From Thozetella sp. PMI_491 (lineage: Eukaryota; Ascomycota; Sordariomycetes; Chaetosphaeriales; Chaetosphaeriaceae), in the NCBI GenBank assembly GCA_021432635.1, contig MU270076.1, positions 1 through 64,000 on the forward strand: a stretch of 64,000 nt of DNA. The letters run 5' to 3'. Shown here one piece after another: positions 20,163-30,004 of the stretch (positions are counted from its first letter, which is position 1; each line of letters opens with the position of its first letter). The notes below the pieces were generated by a model. It saw only the letters and a list, made by a program, of their open reading frames with translations. It was not told where the DNA came from and searched no databases. Made by a program: the position numbers and the translations under genes.

Positions 20163-22971
20163 CTACTCCCAGTGCTCCACGAAGGCCGTAATCCGATCAC
20201 GATCCTCTTCCACAAACGCTGCTTTTGTTCGGATCTCGTCGAGCGCCTGCGTGACGAGGATATCGAAAGACTGGATGCCGCGGAGGTCTGGTCAGCTGCT
20301 GGATCCCTCATGGCATAATGGGTCATCTGAGGATGTAGCACTCACCTCTCCCTTCTTATCCGCGAAGAATTCCTCCACCTCTTTCACATGGTCCTTCGTG
20401 GCAAGGCCTGCAAGGGCGGCTGTGATGAAATAATTGCTGTTCAAGCCGCCCTTGTTCTGCTGCTTGTATAAGGCGTCCCAGTTGGCGCGCAGCCAGTCCC
20501 ACGCGGCACTTGCACCTTCGGCATGGGTCTTGAGAGACCGCAATATCCCGATGCGGCGGTTAAAGCCAATGGGAATGTCGGTGTCGACGCCGGGTGTCAG
20601 AATGGCAAGGGCGCGCTGGATCAGCTGCGGAGATCGGGTGTTACCCAGGGCTTGGAGCGCGGAGAGGTGGGTGATAGGATCGGTTGATCGAAGGTATTTC
20701 CTGTAGTATGCCACAGACTTCACCTTGTCCCATGTGTCCTAGAAAAATTCAACTAGGTTAGTAAAGAGCTTGTGAAGCGGGACGATGGATACTTGCGCCC
20801 GTCTGATCCACCGAAACGACCACCTGGAAGATGGCTTTACGGAGGTTGCCGTTGAGGGCATCTTTGTCGCCGCTCATGAGCTTCTCCCAGGCATCCGCTG
20901 CCTTCTTTTGGACGACCGGATGATCCTTGAGCTGGGTAAATAGAAGTGTCTTGAACATAGTCTGCTCTAGCGTGTCGTCCCGCCTCAACTCGAAGTACTT
21001 GTCTGGCTCATCGAGAAAATGGGCCAGCAGCTTGAATCGGAACTTCTGGAGAGCTTCCTGTGTTTTCTTTGGTTCGAAAAGGAACGCAGACTGCACCCGG
21101 GCTAGCTGGCTGAGGACCTGGCGCCATACGAAGAGGTCTTCCCCGTGGTCTCGATTCTCCCAGATGAAGTCCAGCAAAGTTGACAGGGTGACAGTGCGGT
21201 CGGGCGCGCCCGTGACTACAATGGCACCTAGATCTGAGATGATACCTACCTTGTCCTCAGTGGACAGAAACTGGCCCGGGAATTGCTGGGCGAGCTTAGA
21301 GACGCGTGAGGCCGGGTAAGAAACGCGGTAGAAGCCGGTCAACCCGGCGTTCAGCTTGTAACTGTCCGAGTACGGCAGTACGAGCTGCCTCTCGTTCATC
21401 TGGTAGCCCGTTATGCCATTTGGCGTCTTCATATGGACTGTAACGGGGTAGACGGTGTTCGTCGCATCCTTCTCGCCATTGTGGAGGAAGCGAGATTGCG
21501 TCAGAACAATTTCTTGCTCCGCAGGACGCTCCTCCACTTGCAGCACTGGATAGCCCACGGTCCGGATCCATGTCGCCATGGTACCCGCCACATCTTTTCC
21601 GCTGACTCTACCCAGCGCATCCCACAGGTCTTCAGTCGTAGCGTTTCCGTAGAGGTGCTCCTTCAAGTACTGTGAGACACCCTTCAGAAACACCTCTGGT
21701 CCCAGATTCTCGGCGATCATCCGGACCATACTGCAGCCTTTAAGGTAAGCGATGGAGTCGAACGACTCATTGGGAGGGAGGTTTGGGTCCTCGATCGCGT
21801 GGCTGCCGCGGTTAGAATCGAGCCGCAATGCTTCCTGGAAACCCGTCCTGGAGATCTCCGACGGGTCGTCGGCGAGGAAGCTGGCCCAGTAGTCGAAGTT
21901 GGGGTACATTTCCGTGAGCGCGTAAAAGGTCGCCCAGTCGGCGAAGGACTCATTAAGCCAGATCGTGCCCCACCCCTTGGCCGTGACGATGTTGCCGAAC
22001 CACTGGTGCGCCAGCTCGTGCGTGATGACGGCTTGTAGATTCTGCTCATCCCCCGCGGACGAGTTGTCGTTGAAAATCAGGAGCGTCTCGTCATACGACA
22101 CGCAGCCCCAGTGCTCCATGCCGCCACCGTGGCCGGGAATCGCCACCATGTCCAGCTTGGGCAGGGGGTACGGCAGGTCGAAGTTCTTTTCGTGCGTCCG
22201 GAGGGCCTTGACGGCAACCTCCAGAGCGTACGTTGCGTCCTTCACATCCTTGTCCGGGGGCGTCCAGACGCGCACCGGCACGGTGAACTCATCCGTCTCG
22301 AGAACGTTGAAGTACCCGCCGATCATGACCACGAGATATGTGGACATCTTGGGGGTGATCTTGAAGCTGACCTTCTTCTTCTGTCCGCTCTGCGTCGTAA
22401 CGGATTGCTCGTCCGCGACCTCCATGTTGCTCAAGGCCTTCAGGTCCGGGTCGACGATCAGTGAGACGCTGAACGTTGCCTTACGATCGGGCTCATCGAG
22501 GCAAGGGTAGACGGCGCGCGCCATGGTCGGCTGCATCATGGTCTCGAACCCCCACTTTATCTCCCCTCCGGGGAATTGGTACGGGCTTGGGAAGAGCCCG
22601 CCCATTGAGGCCTGGCCCGTCAATTGGCCAACATAGCGGAGGGTGAGGCGACCTTTGGAGCCGGCAGAGAGCTCCTCGTCCAGCTCGACATAGGCAGCCT
22701 CGTGCTCCGGCGTATATCCAACCCGGGGTACGAGCTGCTTGCTGCCCGCGTCTAGCGTGATGGAAGCATCGGTGATGTCGAGCCGAAGCGCGTGGAAGAC
22801 GATGACCTTGGTCGGCGCGGCAACCTCAAAATCCAACTGGACAAGGCCTCGCAACTTCTTGTCGACCAGCTCGGGTTCGACCTCGATGTCATAGTGAATA
22901 GGCACGATGGCCTCGGGCAGCTGGAAAGGCGCGTTGTTGGCGGGGTCGGCGTCTAAAATGACTTCGCGCAT
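20163..22971 (-). CDS. M1 family zinc metallo-aminopeptidase
   Basis: Three exons on the minus strand: 22971-20797, 20738-20346, 20270-20163, giving 891 residues. The start is the ATG at 22971. The zinc site is complete: HELAH at 318-322 and the third ligand Glu341 in WLNESFADW. The substrate-anchoring motif, normally GAMEN, reads GGMEH at 283-287. The SYxKG region with the transition-state tyrosine reads IAYLKGCSMVRMI. The C-terminal ERAP-like helical domain ends in AFVEHWE. The enzyme removes N-terminal residues from peptides in the cytosol. Intron 1 (20796-20739) begins with GCAAGT, the consensus of GC-AG introns, and no GT donor keeps the frame. Intron 2 (20345-20271) is ordinary. The GGMEH change may alter specificity. 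Confidence 0.92.
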
Positions 22972-23892
22972 CTTGAAACGTGAGCCGCGGGGCAAGGGAT
23001 AAGTGCTGAACTGTTGCGGGCTTCGGCGCCGAACTTTAAAGAATTAGGTGGTTTGCGGTGAGGCGAATAGCCAAGTCAAAATAGGAACTGGCGATGAGGG
23101 GCAGAGGTGGCGGCCAAGTCACCATCAACGTAATCACACTATATCTACGGCAAAAGGGACGGTGGTCCAGGCCCTCAACCTTCTGTACTCAGTAGCTGTG
23201 CCGCAGCCAGCGGCCGTTGGCGTAGACTAATAGTCGTTTGTGGAAGGTGGATAAATCCTTGTTCAGGCCATCACCCCACAATTGCGCGGATTGGGCGGTG
23301 ACTAGAACACCTCCCTCTGCTCTGTCGGGGGACTCATGCCTACGCCGCACCGCCAAGATAGTAAGCTAGGTAGTTAATGTAACTAGATATAGGCATGAGG
23401 GCCCCGAAAGCAGCCACGCAAATGGAGCCGCGCATGCAAAAGCGAGTATTAGGACGTTCGCGTACTAGTAGCTCCCAACTTATGCACGTTGCTGGATACC
23501 TTCCAATCCTGACGTAACCTCCCCCTCTCATGGCCATATAAACGTCAGCTATTACGCGGAACGGCCATTAGCGATACGTAGGTCCTAGTTGTATACACAT
23601 TTGCAGCCACTCCGCTGAGAAGGAATGTAGCCAAACTGCGCAACCTCCCTGTATGTTTGTTAGCTTGGTAGGAGACAGAGGCCAGCCAGACATGAGGGCT
23701 CGGAAGCCAGTAACGGCCCGTTTTGACTCTCTGCTTACCCCTACACTCTCCGTATCTAGGTCGAATCCTTTTCTCGTAGTTTATGATATTAAACGGGAAA
23801 AAGGACGCCATAGTTGAGTGTAGTGGCACAGCAATTCTCATTAGGTACCTGACTAAAGCAGCGTCTAGCTAATCTCTCTTGACCGATGGGAA

Positions 23893-23910
23893 CCCCCCCC
23901 CCCCCCCCCC
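23893..23910. repeat. Poly-C tract, 18 bases
   Basis: An uninterrupted run of 18 cytosines directly in front of the 15-base repeat array. It keeps the frame (six proline codons) with the repeats that follow. Confidence 0.9.
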
Positions 23911-23970
23911 TATCAGGATGAAGACTATCAGGATGAGGACTATCAAGATGAGGATTATCAAGATGAGGAC
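23911..23970. repeat. Four-unit 15-base minisatellite
   Basis: Four tandem units of the form TATCARGATGARGAY. Differences between units fall only where they are silent in the plus-strand frame reading YQDED four times, followed by DDTDYKDEV and a stop. This suggests a coding past or present for the array. Confidence 0.85.
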
Positions 23971-24148
23971 GATACCGATTATAAAGACGAGGTGTAGGCA
24001 AATCTCACTACCGGAAATACCAGCGGGTGAGAGATGTCGTGATAACACAAGGTGCTATATTGATCCCTAGCTCTGTAAACATCCCTAGAGATGACCATCC
24101 TCCTTTAATTGTGGCCTTCAATTAGCCCAACTGACTCCGTCTACGCGT

Positions 24149-25381
24149 TTATGCCGATTGATACAGCTTGATAGAGTTGAACAGCCAATAGGCCTGTGAG
24201 AAGGCGTCTGGATTCGCGGCCACAAAGCTTGTACAGCTTTGGTACTGCTGCGTGGCACATCGCGTATCGGATTCCCATGTCTTCTGGTCGATGCTCTCGC
24301 CGCAGAAGTCAATGTCAATCACCTAGCCAGATGTCAGTCAGAGTACCTCTTTTTCTCGACAATATACATGCTCAATCACGTACGATGGTCTGGTTCCGGA
24401 AGTGCTGGGCCACCTCACACCCTCCGTTGGCGGAGTCGAAGTCGGCCGTCGGTACGTTCCACTTGCTCGGGTCGGGGCGGCCGGACTGCACGTCAGAAGG
24501 AACCGATCCATTCTGCCAGTGCCATACGCGAATAAAGCTAGACTCCAAAAGGAGAGCATAAACACCTCCGCCTGCCAGGTTGAACGCGTCGCCGAAGGAG
24601 TTGGCTCGGCCCCGCACACCGCAGCCATTCCTAGCGAGTTGTTATTTCCCATGTCACCTAACCCGCAAAAAGAAGAGAGGAAGCTACATACGCGTTCGTT
24701 CCATGCTCGCAGTCCTGGTCGGCGTGCATGTCACAATCTGTCCGCATCCGTGTCGTGTTCGAAGAGAAGCTGCATTTACCGCACGTGTGCAACGAGACTG
24801 AGTTGGTGGTCTGGTGATTGGTACCTTCGATGATGTCAATCTCGCCATATGGCTCTTCCTCAAAGTTGAACGTCCACCTAGCGAAAGCATGGTTTAGCTG
24901 CTTGCCTGTTCGGCATTTACAAGAAGGCTTACAGTGAAGACCACACTCCGCATTGGTCGCCCGGCATATGAGCAATGTCTGCGATGAGGAGGCCATGGTT
25001 GAATGACTCTTTTGACTCCAGACGAACGCTATTCCGCCCCTTGCTAGCGTTGACCGATAGCGTGGTCGTGAAGTCGACCCCGACGTAGAACTTATTGTTG
25101 ACGACGCCGACAAGTCCAGTTTCGTGCGCATCTCTGTAGCCCAAATAATTTACGAAACCGAGGGAAGGATCGTTGGATCCCTCCCAATCCACGCTCTAGT
25201 AGCTTGTCAGCGGACTCGAGGATGGAGAACGAAACATGTCTTTCGGCACTCGTACCGATCGGAAGAAGAACTGGTCCGTAAAGTTCTCTGGTGCGTAGTG
25301 CCGAACTAGGTTGAACGTCGAATTCGACCACGCCGCCGCCAATGGCTGTGGCACTGTCGGAAGATGAAGCATGGCACACAT
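24149..25381 (-). CDS. GH16 endo-beta-1,3(4)-glucanase-like enzyme
   Basis: Five exons on the minus strand: 25381-25256, 25195-24933, 24877-24692, 24630-24384, 24322-24149, joining to 331 residues. The catalytic motif GEIDIIEG (E-x-D-x-x-E) lies near residue 142, preceded by the laminarinase pattern SNDPSLGFVNYL, KFYVGVDFTTTL and GVWSSLWTFN. The later TNHQTTNSVSLHTC, NGCGVRGRANSFGDAFN and IDIDFCGES are also typical of fungal GH16 glucanases. The enzyme should cleave beta-glucans of cell walls outside the cell. The N-terminus starting at 25381 shows no clear signal peptide, so a short upstream exon with the signal may have been missed; the frame upstream is closed by a stop but an acceptor-like TAG is present there. 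Confidence 0.85.
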
Positions 25382-26058
25382 GTTTCCTTGGCTCCTGGGC
25401 AACTAGGTGGCAGTCCAGGAATCCAGGGCTTCATCATGGATGCCGAAGACATGGGTATAAGGGCTTGCGGTCCATATATGGCAATATTGAGTAGCTGCTA
25501 TGACCCCTGATCCATCAAGCCGATGAGAAAATAGCCGAGTCTCTAATTGAAGGATTTTATGGATAGTATATCCACCAAGTTGCGATGACGCGGACTTGCG
25601 GGCCAGAGCAGGAGATCACACAGCTGTTTTACATGCCTGCATCACGAAGGCGAGGGTTGAATGATGGGAAGAGCAATCCCCAACTACTTCATCGCGCGCC
25701 TGAGAGAAAACGCATAGGTCAATAGATAATCACATTTTCCTCCATCTTCTTTTCCCTTGCAAGGGCTCGATGAAGACCCTGATCCAGGGATCTGGGTCGA
25801 CTTCGGGTTCTATCTTTAGACTTCTGCCAGCCGAGTCGATTCGCGAGTACACTGCCTAAATATCTGCCGGCAGCTAGGCGATCTGGGGATTACCCTCGCT
25901 TAGCATCAAATAGCCTTTCTATTGGTTCTAAAAGAATGAATTTTGTAGGTATCTGAGCTCGAATTCGTCGCCTTGTTTCGAAACCTCATGAGCGTCGTCA
26001 CCGAGGGTACATGCTAATTCCTTTTCTCCCGGATCCCACGGCGTCAGAACCGCTCACT
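25382..26058. other. Intergenic, possibly holding a first glucanase exon
   Basis: 677 bases. The part next to 25382 may contain the signal-peptide exon and promoter of the GH16 gene. No other gene was seen. Confidence 0.4.
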
Positions 26059-26902
26059 CTACCAGGGACAGACGCTAAGTACACCACCATATTCGCCACA
26101 AACCTTGCCCACGCCGGCGTCCCGGTCGCCCCTCGCCGCGGCAGCAATCCTTTCGCCGCCGACGATGGGCTCTGCGGCGCCTCTCGCGCGCAACGATTCT
26201 GGGTCTTTGGTAAGGTTCGATGCATTCAGCCCCGGGTCCGCCGCTAGCACCTTGAAGCCATCGCCTTTTAGACGGAGGTAGTACTGGTGCATGATCATGT
26301 TCCTGGCTGCGTTGGCCGCGCGGTACTCCATCGCGCCGACGCGGTGGAGCGCATGTGTCGGGTCGGACGCCAGAGTCAGGGATCCGGTGCTACTCGATAC
26401 GAAGACAAGGCGAGGTGTGTGCCCCGCGGCGGCGGACTGGCGCATGAGAAGGAGAAAGGCCTCGGACACGCTGATGTAGCCGACGACGTTTGTCGCGAAG
26501 ATGTCGCGGGCTGCATCTCGTCCCGGAGGTCCCATGTTGGCGATGCCGGCATTGTTGACGAGGATGTCGACACGGCCGTAGGTTTTGCTCACTTTCTCTG
26601 CGGCTGCGTCGACAGATGCATCGTCGTTTACATCGATCTGGAGCGCCTCGACTGTACCCTTGCGCTCGGGTAGGGCCGCGAGGGTCTTGGCCGCAGCCTC
26701 TCCGCGTGCGAGGTCCCGGCTGCCGAGGAGAATGTGGTAGTCAGCGGAGCGGAGCAGAAGATTCTTGGCCGCCTCAAATCCCACGCCTTGGTTGGCCCCT
26801 AGAAGAATGGTTAGGCATCTCCTTCTATTCCTCCCGCGAGAGGCGAGCTCGGCACGGGCGCCACCAACCAGTGATGAGTGTGATGAGCTTGCTTGTAGAC
26901 AT
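26059..26902 (-). CDS. Atypical short-chain dehydrogenase, catalytic Lys replaced
   Basis: Two exons, 26902-26869 and 26798-26059, joining to 257 residues. The short first exon supplies MSTSKLITLIT, so that the nucleotide motif TGANQGVG (11-18) is made across the splice. NNAG is at 93-96 and serines for catalysis are in VFVSSST (about 146-148). The active-site tyrosine Tyr170 is present in MEYRAANAARN, but the position four residues later, normally lysine (YxxxK), is Asn174. Proteins of this group usually read YRxSKAALN here. The reductase chemistry may therefore be weak, changed or lost. Otherwise the fold looks intact and the length is normal. Cytosolic; substrate unknown. Confidence 0.82.
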
Positions 26903-28003
26903 GTTGATCGATGTGGTTCTCATGTAATGTACGGCAGAACTTGGAAAGCAAAGCACTTCCCCCGTTCTTCCTCCGTTTTATAAAACAACTCACATCTAGG
27001 CGTCAAAGATCACATTCATCGGATATAAGGTGCAAGACTAGGCCCATTATGCCACTGACGCACCTGAGCAGGGGTGACTGCAACAGAGTGGGGCGCTCCG
27101 ATCGGATCGGCCATCAAAATGATGGCCGATCCCGATCCGTGCCTTAGGCTCTGTGCCGTGGACGCCGGGGACGACAAAGTTAAGGCCGAACCACCCGAAA
27201 AGATGGATGTACGAAGTGGCTCCGAAGAAACATAAATCGACCCTATAGAGGATCGACCAACGCTCGCTCGTCCCCCGGCGCCGAATAGGGCCGATGCAGG
27301 ATTCTTGATGCCCACACTTCCCCTGTGTATGTGGACCCGTGTGGTGGACTGGGCGAGCGACGAATTTATGTTGGCTCAGATTTAGAGGAATGTTTCATGT
27401 TCGAATTTCTTTTATAGTGGCTAGAGCGCAAGCACTGCTGCCTGGTTCATCCTACTCGTTGGTGACCTCCCAACCAACAGCTCGTCTACTCCAACAACTG
27501 GCGAGCCACAAAGAAGGGAGACAATTGCTGTTGGTCGCCAAAGCATGACCACGATAACATCAGAACACTTGAGATGTGATGACCAACCTCTTCCCCTTGC
27601 TAATACAAAGCGTTGGTTTGTGGCTGTTGGCGAAAGGAATTTCATGTTGGCACCAGAGTGCTAGCTCGCAATGCACTCCGAACTCGTTTCTCTTATTTAT
27701 AGTGACTGTGGTTAGATGCATTCCCTGGTCGAGTTAGGAGACACCGGTTTTAAAAGTGTGTGGTTAAAATCTAGTGGTAGGACTGTTCTGGTGCTGCTGC
27801 CGCTCTCTTCGCTGGTTGTTTGTTCCTGCCTTTGTAAATGGCCCATTCTGCTTCACTTCATCCGCCCTTCACTGTGCATTATCCATCTATTCAAACTTAC
27901 AGGCTGGTCGCTATACGGAGCCCTCACCGACAATAGCGATTGAACAAGACTCCTGGGAAGCTAACCTCTTCCTCTCGGGCTCACCAAAGGATCTCCAGTG
28001 ACA
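26903..28003. other. Divergent intergenic region with a strong hairpin
   Basis: 1.1 kb between the SDR start (-) and the LPMO start (+), so it holds both promoters. It contains the inverted repeat at 27100-27137. A 99-codon minus frame (27016-27315) runs through the hairpin and has no domain; it is not called. Confidence 0.5.
27100..27137. repeat. Near-perfect hairpin (17 bp stem, one bulge)
   Basis: GATCGG plus ATCGGCCATCA (27100-27116) pairs with TGATGGCCGAT (27120-27130) and CCGATC (27132-27137) around an AAA loop, with a single unpaired C at 27131. It lies in a divergent promoter region. Confidence 0.8.
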
Positions 28004-30004
28004 ATGCTTCTCTACCTCGATGTTGTTGTTTCTGTCGGTGTCCTGCTAGCGGCAAGGACGCGAGCGCATATGGTTATGAACACTCCGAAGCCATTTCTCT
28101 TTGATCAAGGCGATGAAGCCGGTACCAACCGGAACCCTCTCAGCGCTTTCACCAATCCGTTCCCATGCCAGGGTAAGTTTGGTGCCTCTGAAGTGACAAC
28201 CATTTCTGCCGGGGGTTACCAGCTCGTCAATTTTACTGGCAGTACTCAGCATTCCGGAGGGTCTTGTCAGTTTAGTATCAGCTATGATGACCCCCAGGTC
28301 GTAGACGCACATAACTACAAGGTTATCTACACCATCATCGGCGGGTGTCCGTTACAAAGCACCGACGGGAAGGACGTGGGTGGGATGGAGTCGTTTGGCC
28401 GGCCGGATGGACTCCACTGTGGCAACGACCACGATCTCAACTGTATCCGCCTGTTCAACGTCCCCATCCCGAAGGAGCTCAAGAATGGGAAAGCCACTTT
28501 TACCTGGACTTGGTTCAACAATGTGGGAAACAAGGAGATGTATATGAACTGCGCTCCGGTCGAGATCATCGGCGGCTCGGACAACCTCGACTATATCAAT
28601 GCTCTACCTCATGTCTTTGTTGCTAATATCGCAAACCAGACGATTCCCGGGTCTGGGAACGATATAAACCCGAGCGAACCATGCATCATGGCCAACAGCG
28701 ATGGGATAGTCAACATTCCGACACCCGGAATCCACGGGCTTATTCTTGAAACGCCCGCTGCACTTCCAGCGCTTTGGGGAGACTGTAGCTTGCCAACGGC
28801 GCTTCCTACTTTTGCCCAAGATTCTTGCCTCGCCAACACCCCGAAGTCAACAAACTTCACGGCAGATAAAAGGAAAGTGAAGGCTCGTTACCTAAACTCA
28901 ACGATAATTACGACAAGCCCGATTTCAACTTCGTGTGCCATCATCAGCTCACTTGGATACAACACGAGCACGAAGACGAGCATCTCGAGTGCATACTCCA
29001 CCTCTGTGACGACAGCTTCAAACGCTCCCTCGAGTAATATGACATCAGCAATAGAAACTTCTTCGACTACTTCGACTACTGTCTTGGAAAGCACAACGAA
29101 GGCGCCGGGGACAAGTTTGATCGGCACAACCACGGCCTCTAGAGCCATGACAGTAAGCTCTGGGACTCCGTCAACCACCAAAACAACGACAACGACGACG
29201 ACCATCGAGACTCCTTCAAGCAGTATATCAACAGAAGACTCGGGTAGCACCTCAATCAGCACAGCAATATCCTCGCAAAACAACTTGACTATTACAACAG
29301 CGTCTGAAACGTCCTCACCCATTGATGCAACGGTCTTACAGGGCCCCTCGAGCAGCACAACAGTGACCTCTCAAACCAACTCAACTAGCACAGCAGTGTC
29401 CGACACATCCTCGTCTATTGAATCAACAGCCTTAGAATCGAGTAGCATAACAACTGTGGATCCACTAACTACACCGAGCAGTACTGCTATGTCCTCAGAA
29501 ATTCCGTCAAGCACTACGATGATCACGGCTTCAGAAACTTCCTCGGCCCTTACGACAACGGCCTCGGAGGCTCCATCGACCACAGCAGCAATGACATCCG
29601 GACCTACTTGGATCACCACGGCAATGACGCACTGGTCCCACATGCATAAGACCAGCAGGACTGCATCTAAATCGCATAGAACTAAAGCAACGACACACCA
29701 TTGGCACCATTATAACGCGACAATGACGAGGGATAGGTCTCATTTGCACCGCCCAACCGCCACGGCACTGGGCGGGACGGCAGGGTCAACCATGTCTTCG
29801 TGCCCTCCCCGGAAATGGCCCTGCCGTGGGTATGGACTCATATGCTTCGACAAACGTTACTTTGGGCAGTGCTCTAGAGGGTGTGCAATCCCTCAAAAGA
29901 CATCACACGGCGTGATTTGCAAGGACGGAAAGCTTGTGTTTGGATGGGGCTGGGGTCACGACTACAAGTTGGGAGAGGAGGATATGTCCGGGTCCGACAA
30001 GTAA
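28004..30004 (+). CDS. AA11-type lytic polysaccharide monooxygenase with X278-like module
   Basis: A single-exon gene of 666 residues from the ATG at 28004. A signal peptide (1-21) ends exactly before His22, so that the mature protein starts HMVMNTPKPF, as required for the copper histidine brace. The second brace histidine is His83 in TQHSGGSCQ and the axial tyrosine is Tyr180 in EMYMNCAPV; these spacings (1, 62, 159 in the mature protein) fit AA11 chitin LPMOs. The catalytic part ends near residue 290. About 280 residues of Ser/Thr-rich, probably O-glycosylated linker follow. A six-cysteine C-terminal module (598-655, starting CPPRKWPC) resembles the X278 chitin-binding domain found on AA11 enzymes. 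It should oxidatively cleave chitin outside the cell or in the wall. The linker is unusually long. Confidence 0.87.
   Translation: MLLYLDVVVSVGVLLAARTRAHMVMNTPKPFLFDQGDEAGTNRNPLSAFTNPFPCQGKFGASEVTTISAGGYQLVNFTGSTQHSGGSCQFSISYDDPQVVDAHNYKVIYTIIGGCPLQSTDGKDVGGMESFGRPDGLHCGNDHDLNCIRLFNVPIPKELKNGKATFTWTWFNNVGNKEMYMNCAPVEIIGGSDNLDYINALPHVFVANIANQTIPGSGNDINPSEPCIMANSDGIVNIPTPGIHGLILETPAALPALWGDCSLPTALPTFAQDSCLANTPKSTNFTADKRKVKARYLNSTIITTSPISTSCAIISSLGYNTSTKTSISSAYSTSVTTASNAPSSNMTSAIETSSTTSTTVLESTTKAPGTSLIGTTTASRAMTVSSGTPSTTKTTTTTTTIETPSSSISTEDSGSTSISTAISSQNNLTITTASETSSPIDATVLQGPSSSTTVTSQTNSTSTAVSDTSSSIESTALESSSITTVDPLTTPSSTAMSSEIPSSTTMITASETSSALTTTASEAPSTTAAMTSGPTWITTAMTHWSHMHKTSRTASKSHRTKATTHHWHHYNATMTRDRSHLHRPTATALGGTAGSTMSSCPPRKWPCRGYGLICFDKRYFGQCSRGCAIPQKTSHGVICKDGKLVFGWGWGHDYKLGEEDMSGSDK

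Larger units (their letters stand above)
22972..24148. other. Intergenic with poly-C tract and minisatellite
   Basis: 1.18 kb between the glucanase stop and the aminopeptidase start. It holds the aminopeptidase promoter near 22972 and, at 23893-23970, a run of 18 C followed by four 15-base repeats. A possible 3-prime coding exon around 23869-23997 is discussed among the findings. No whole gene was recognised. Confidence 0.5.
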
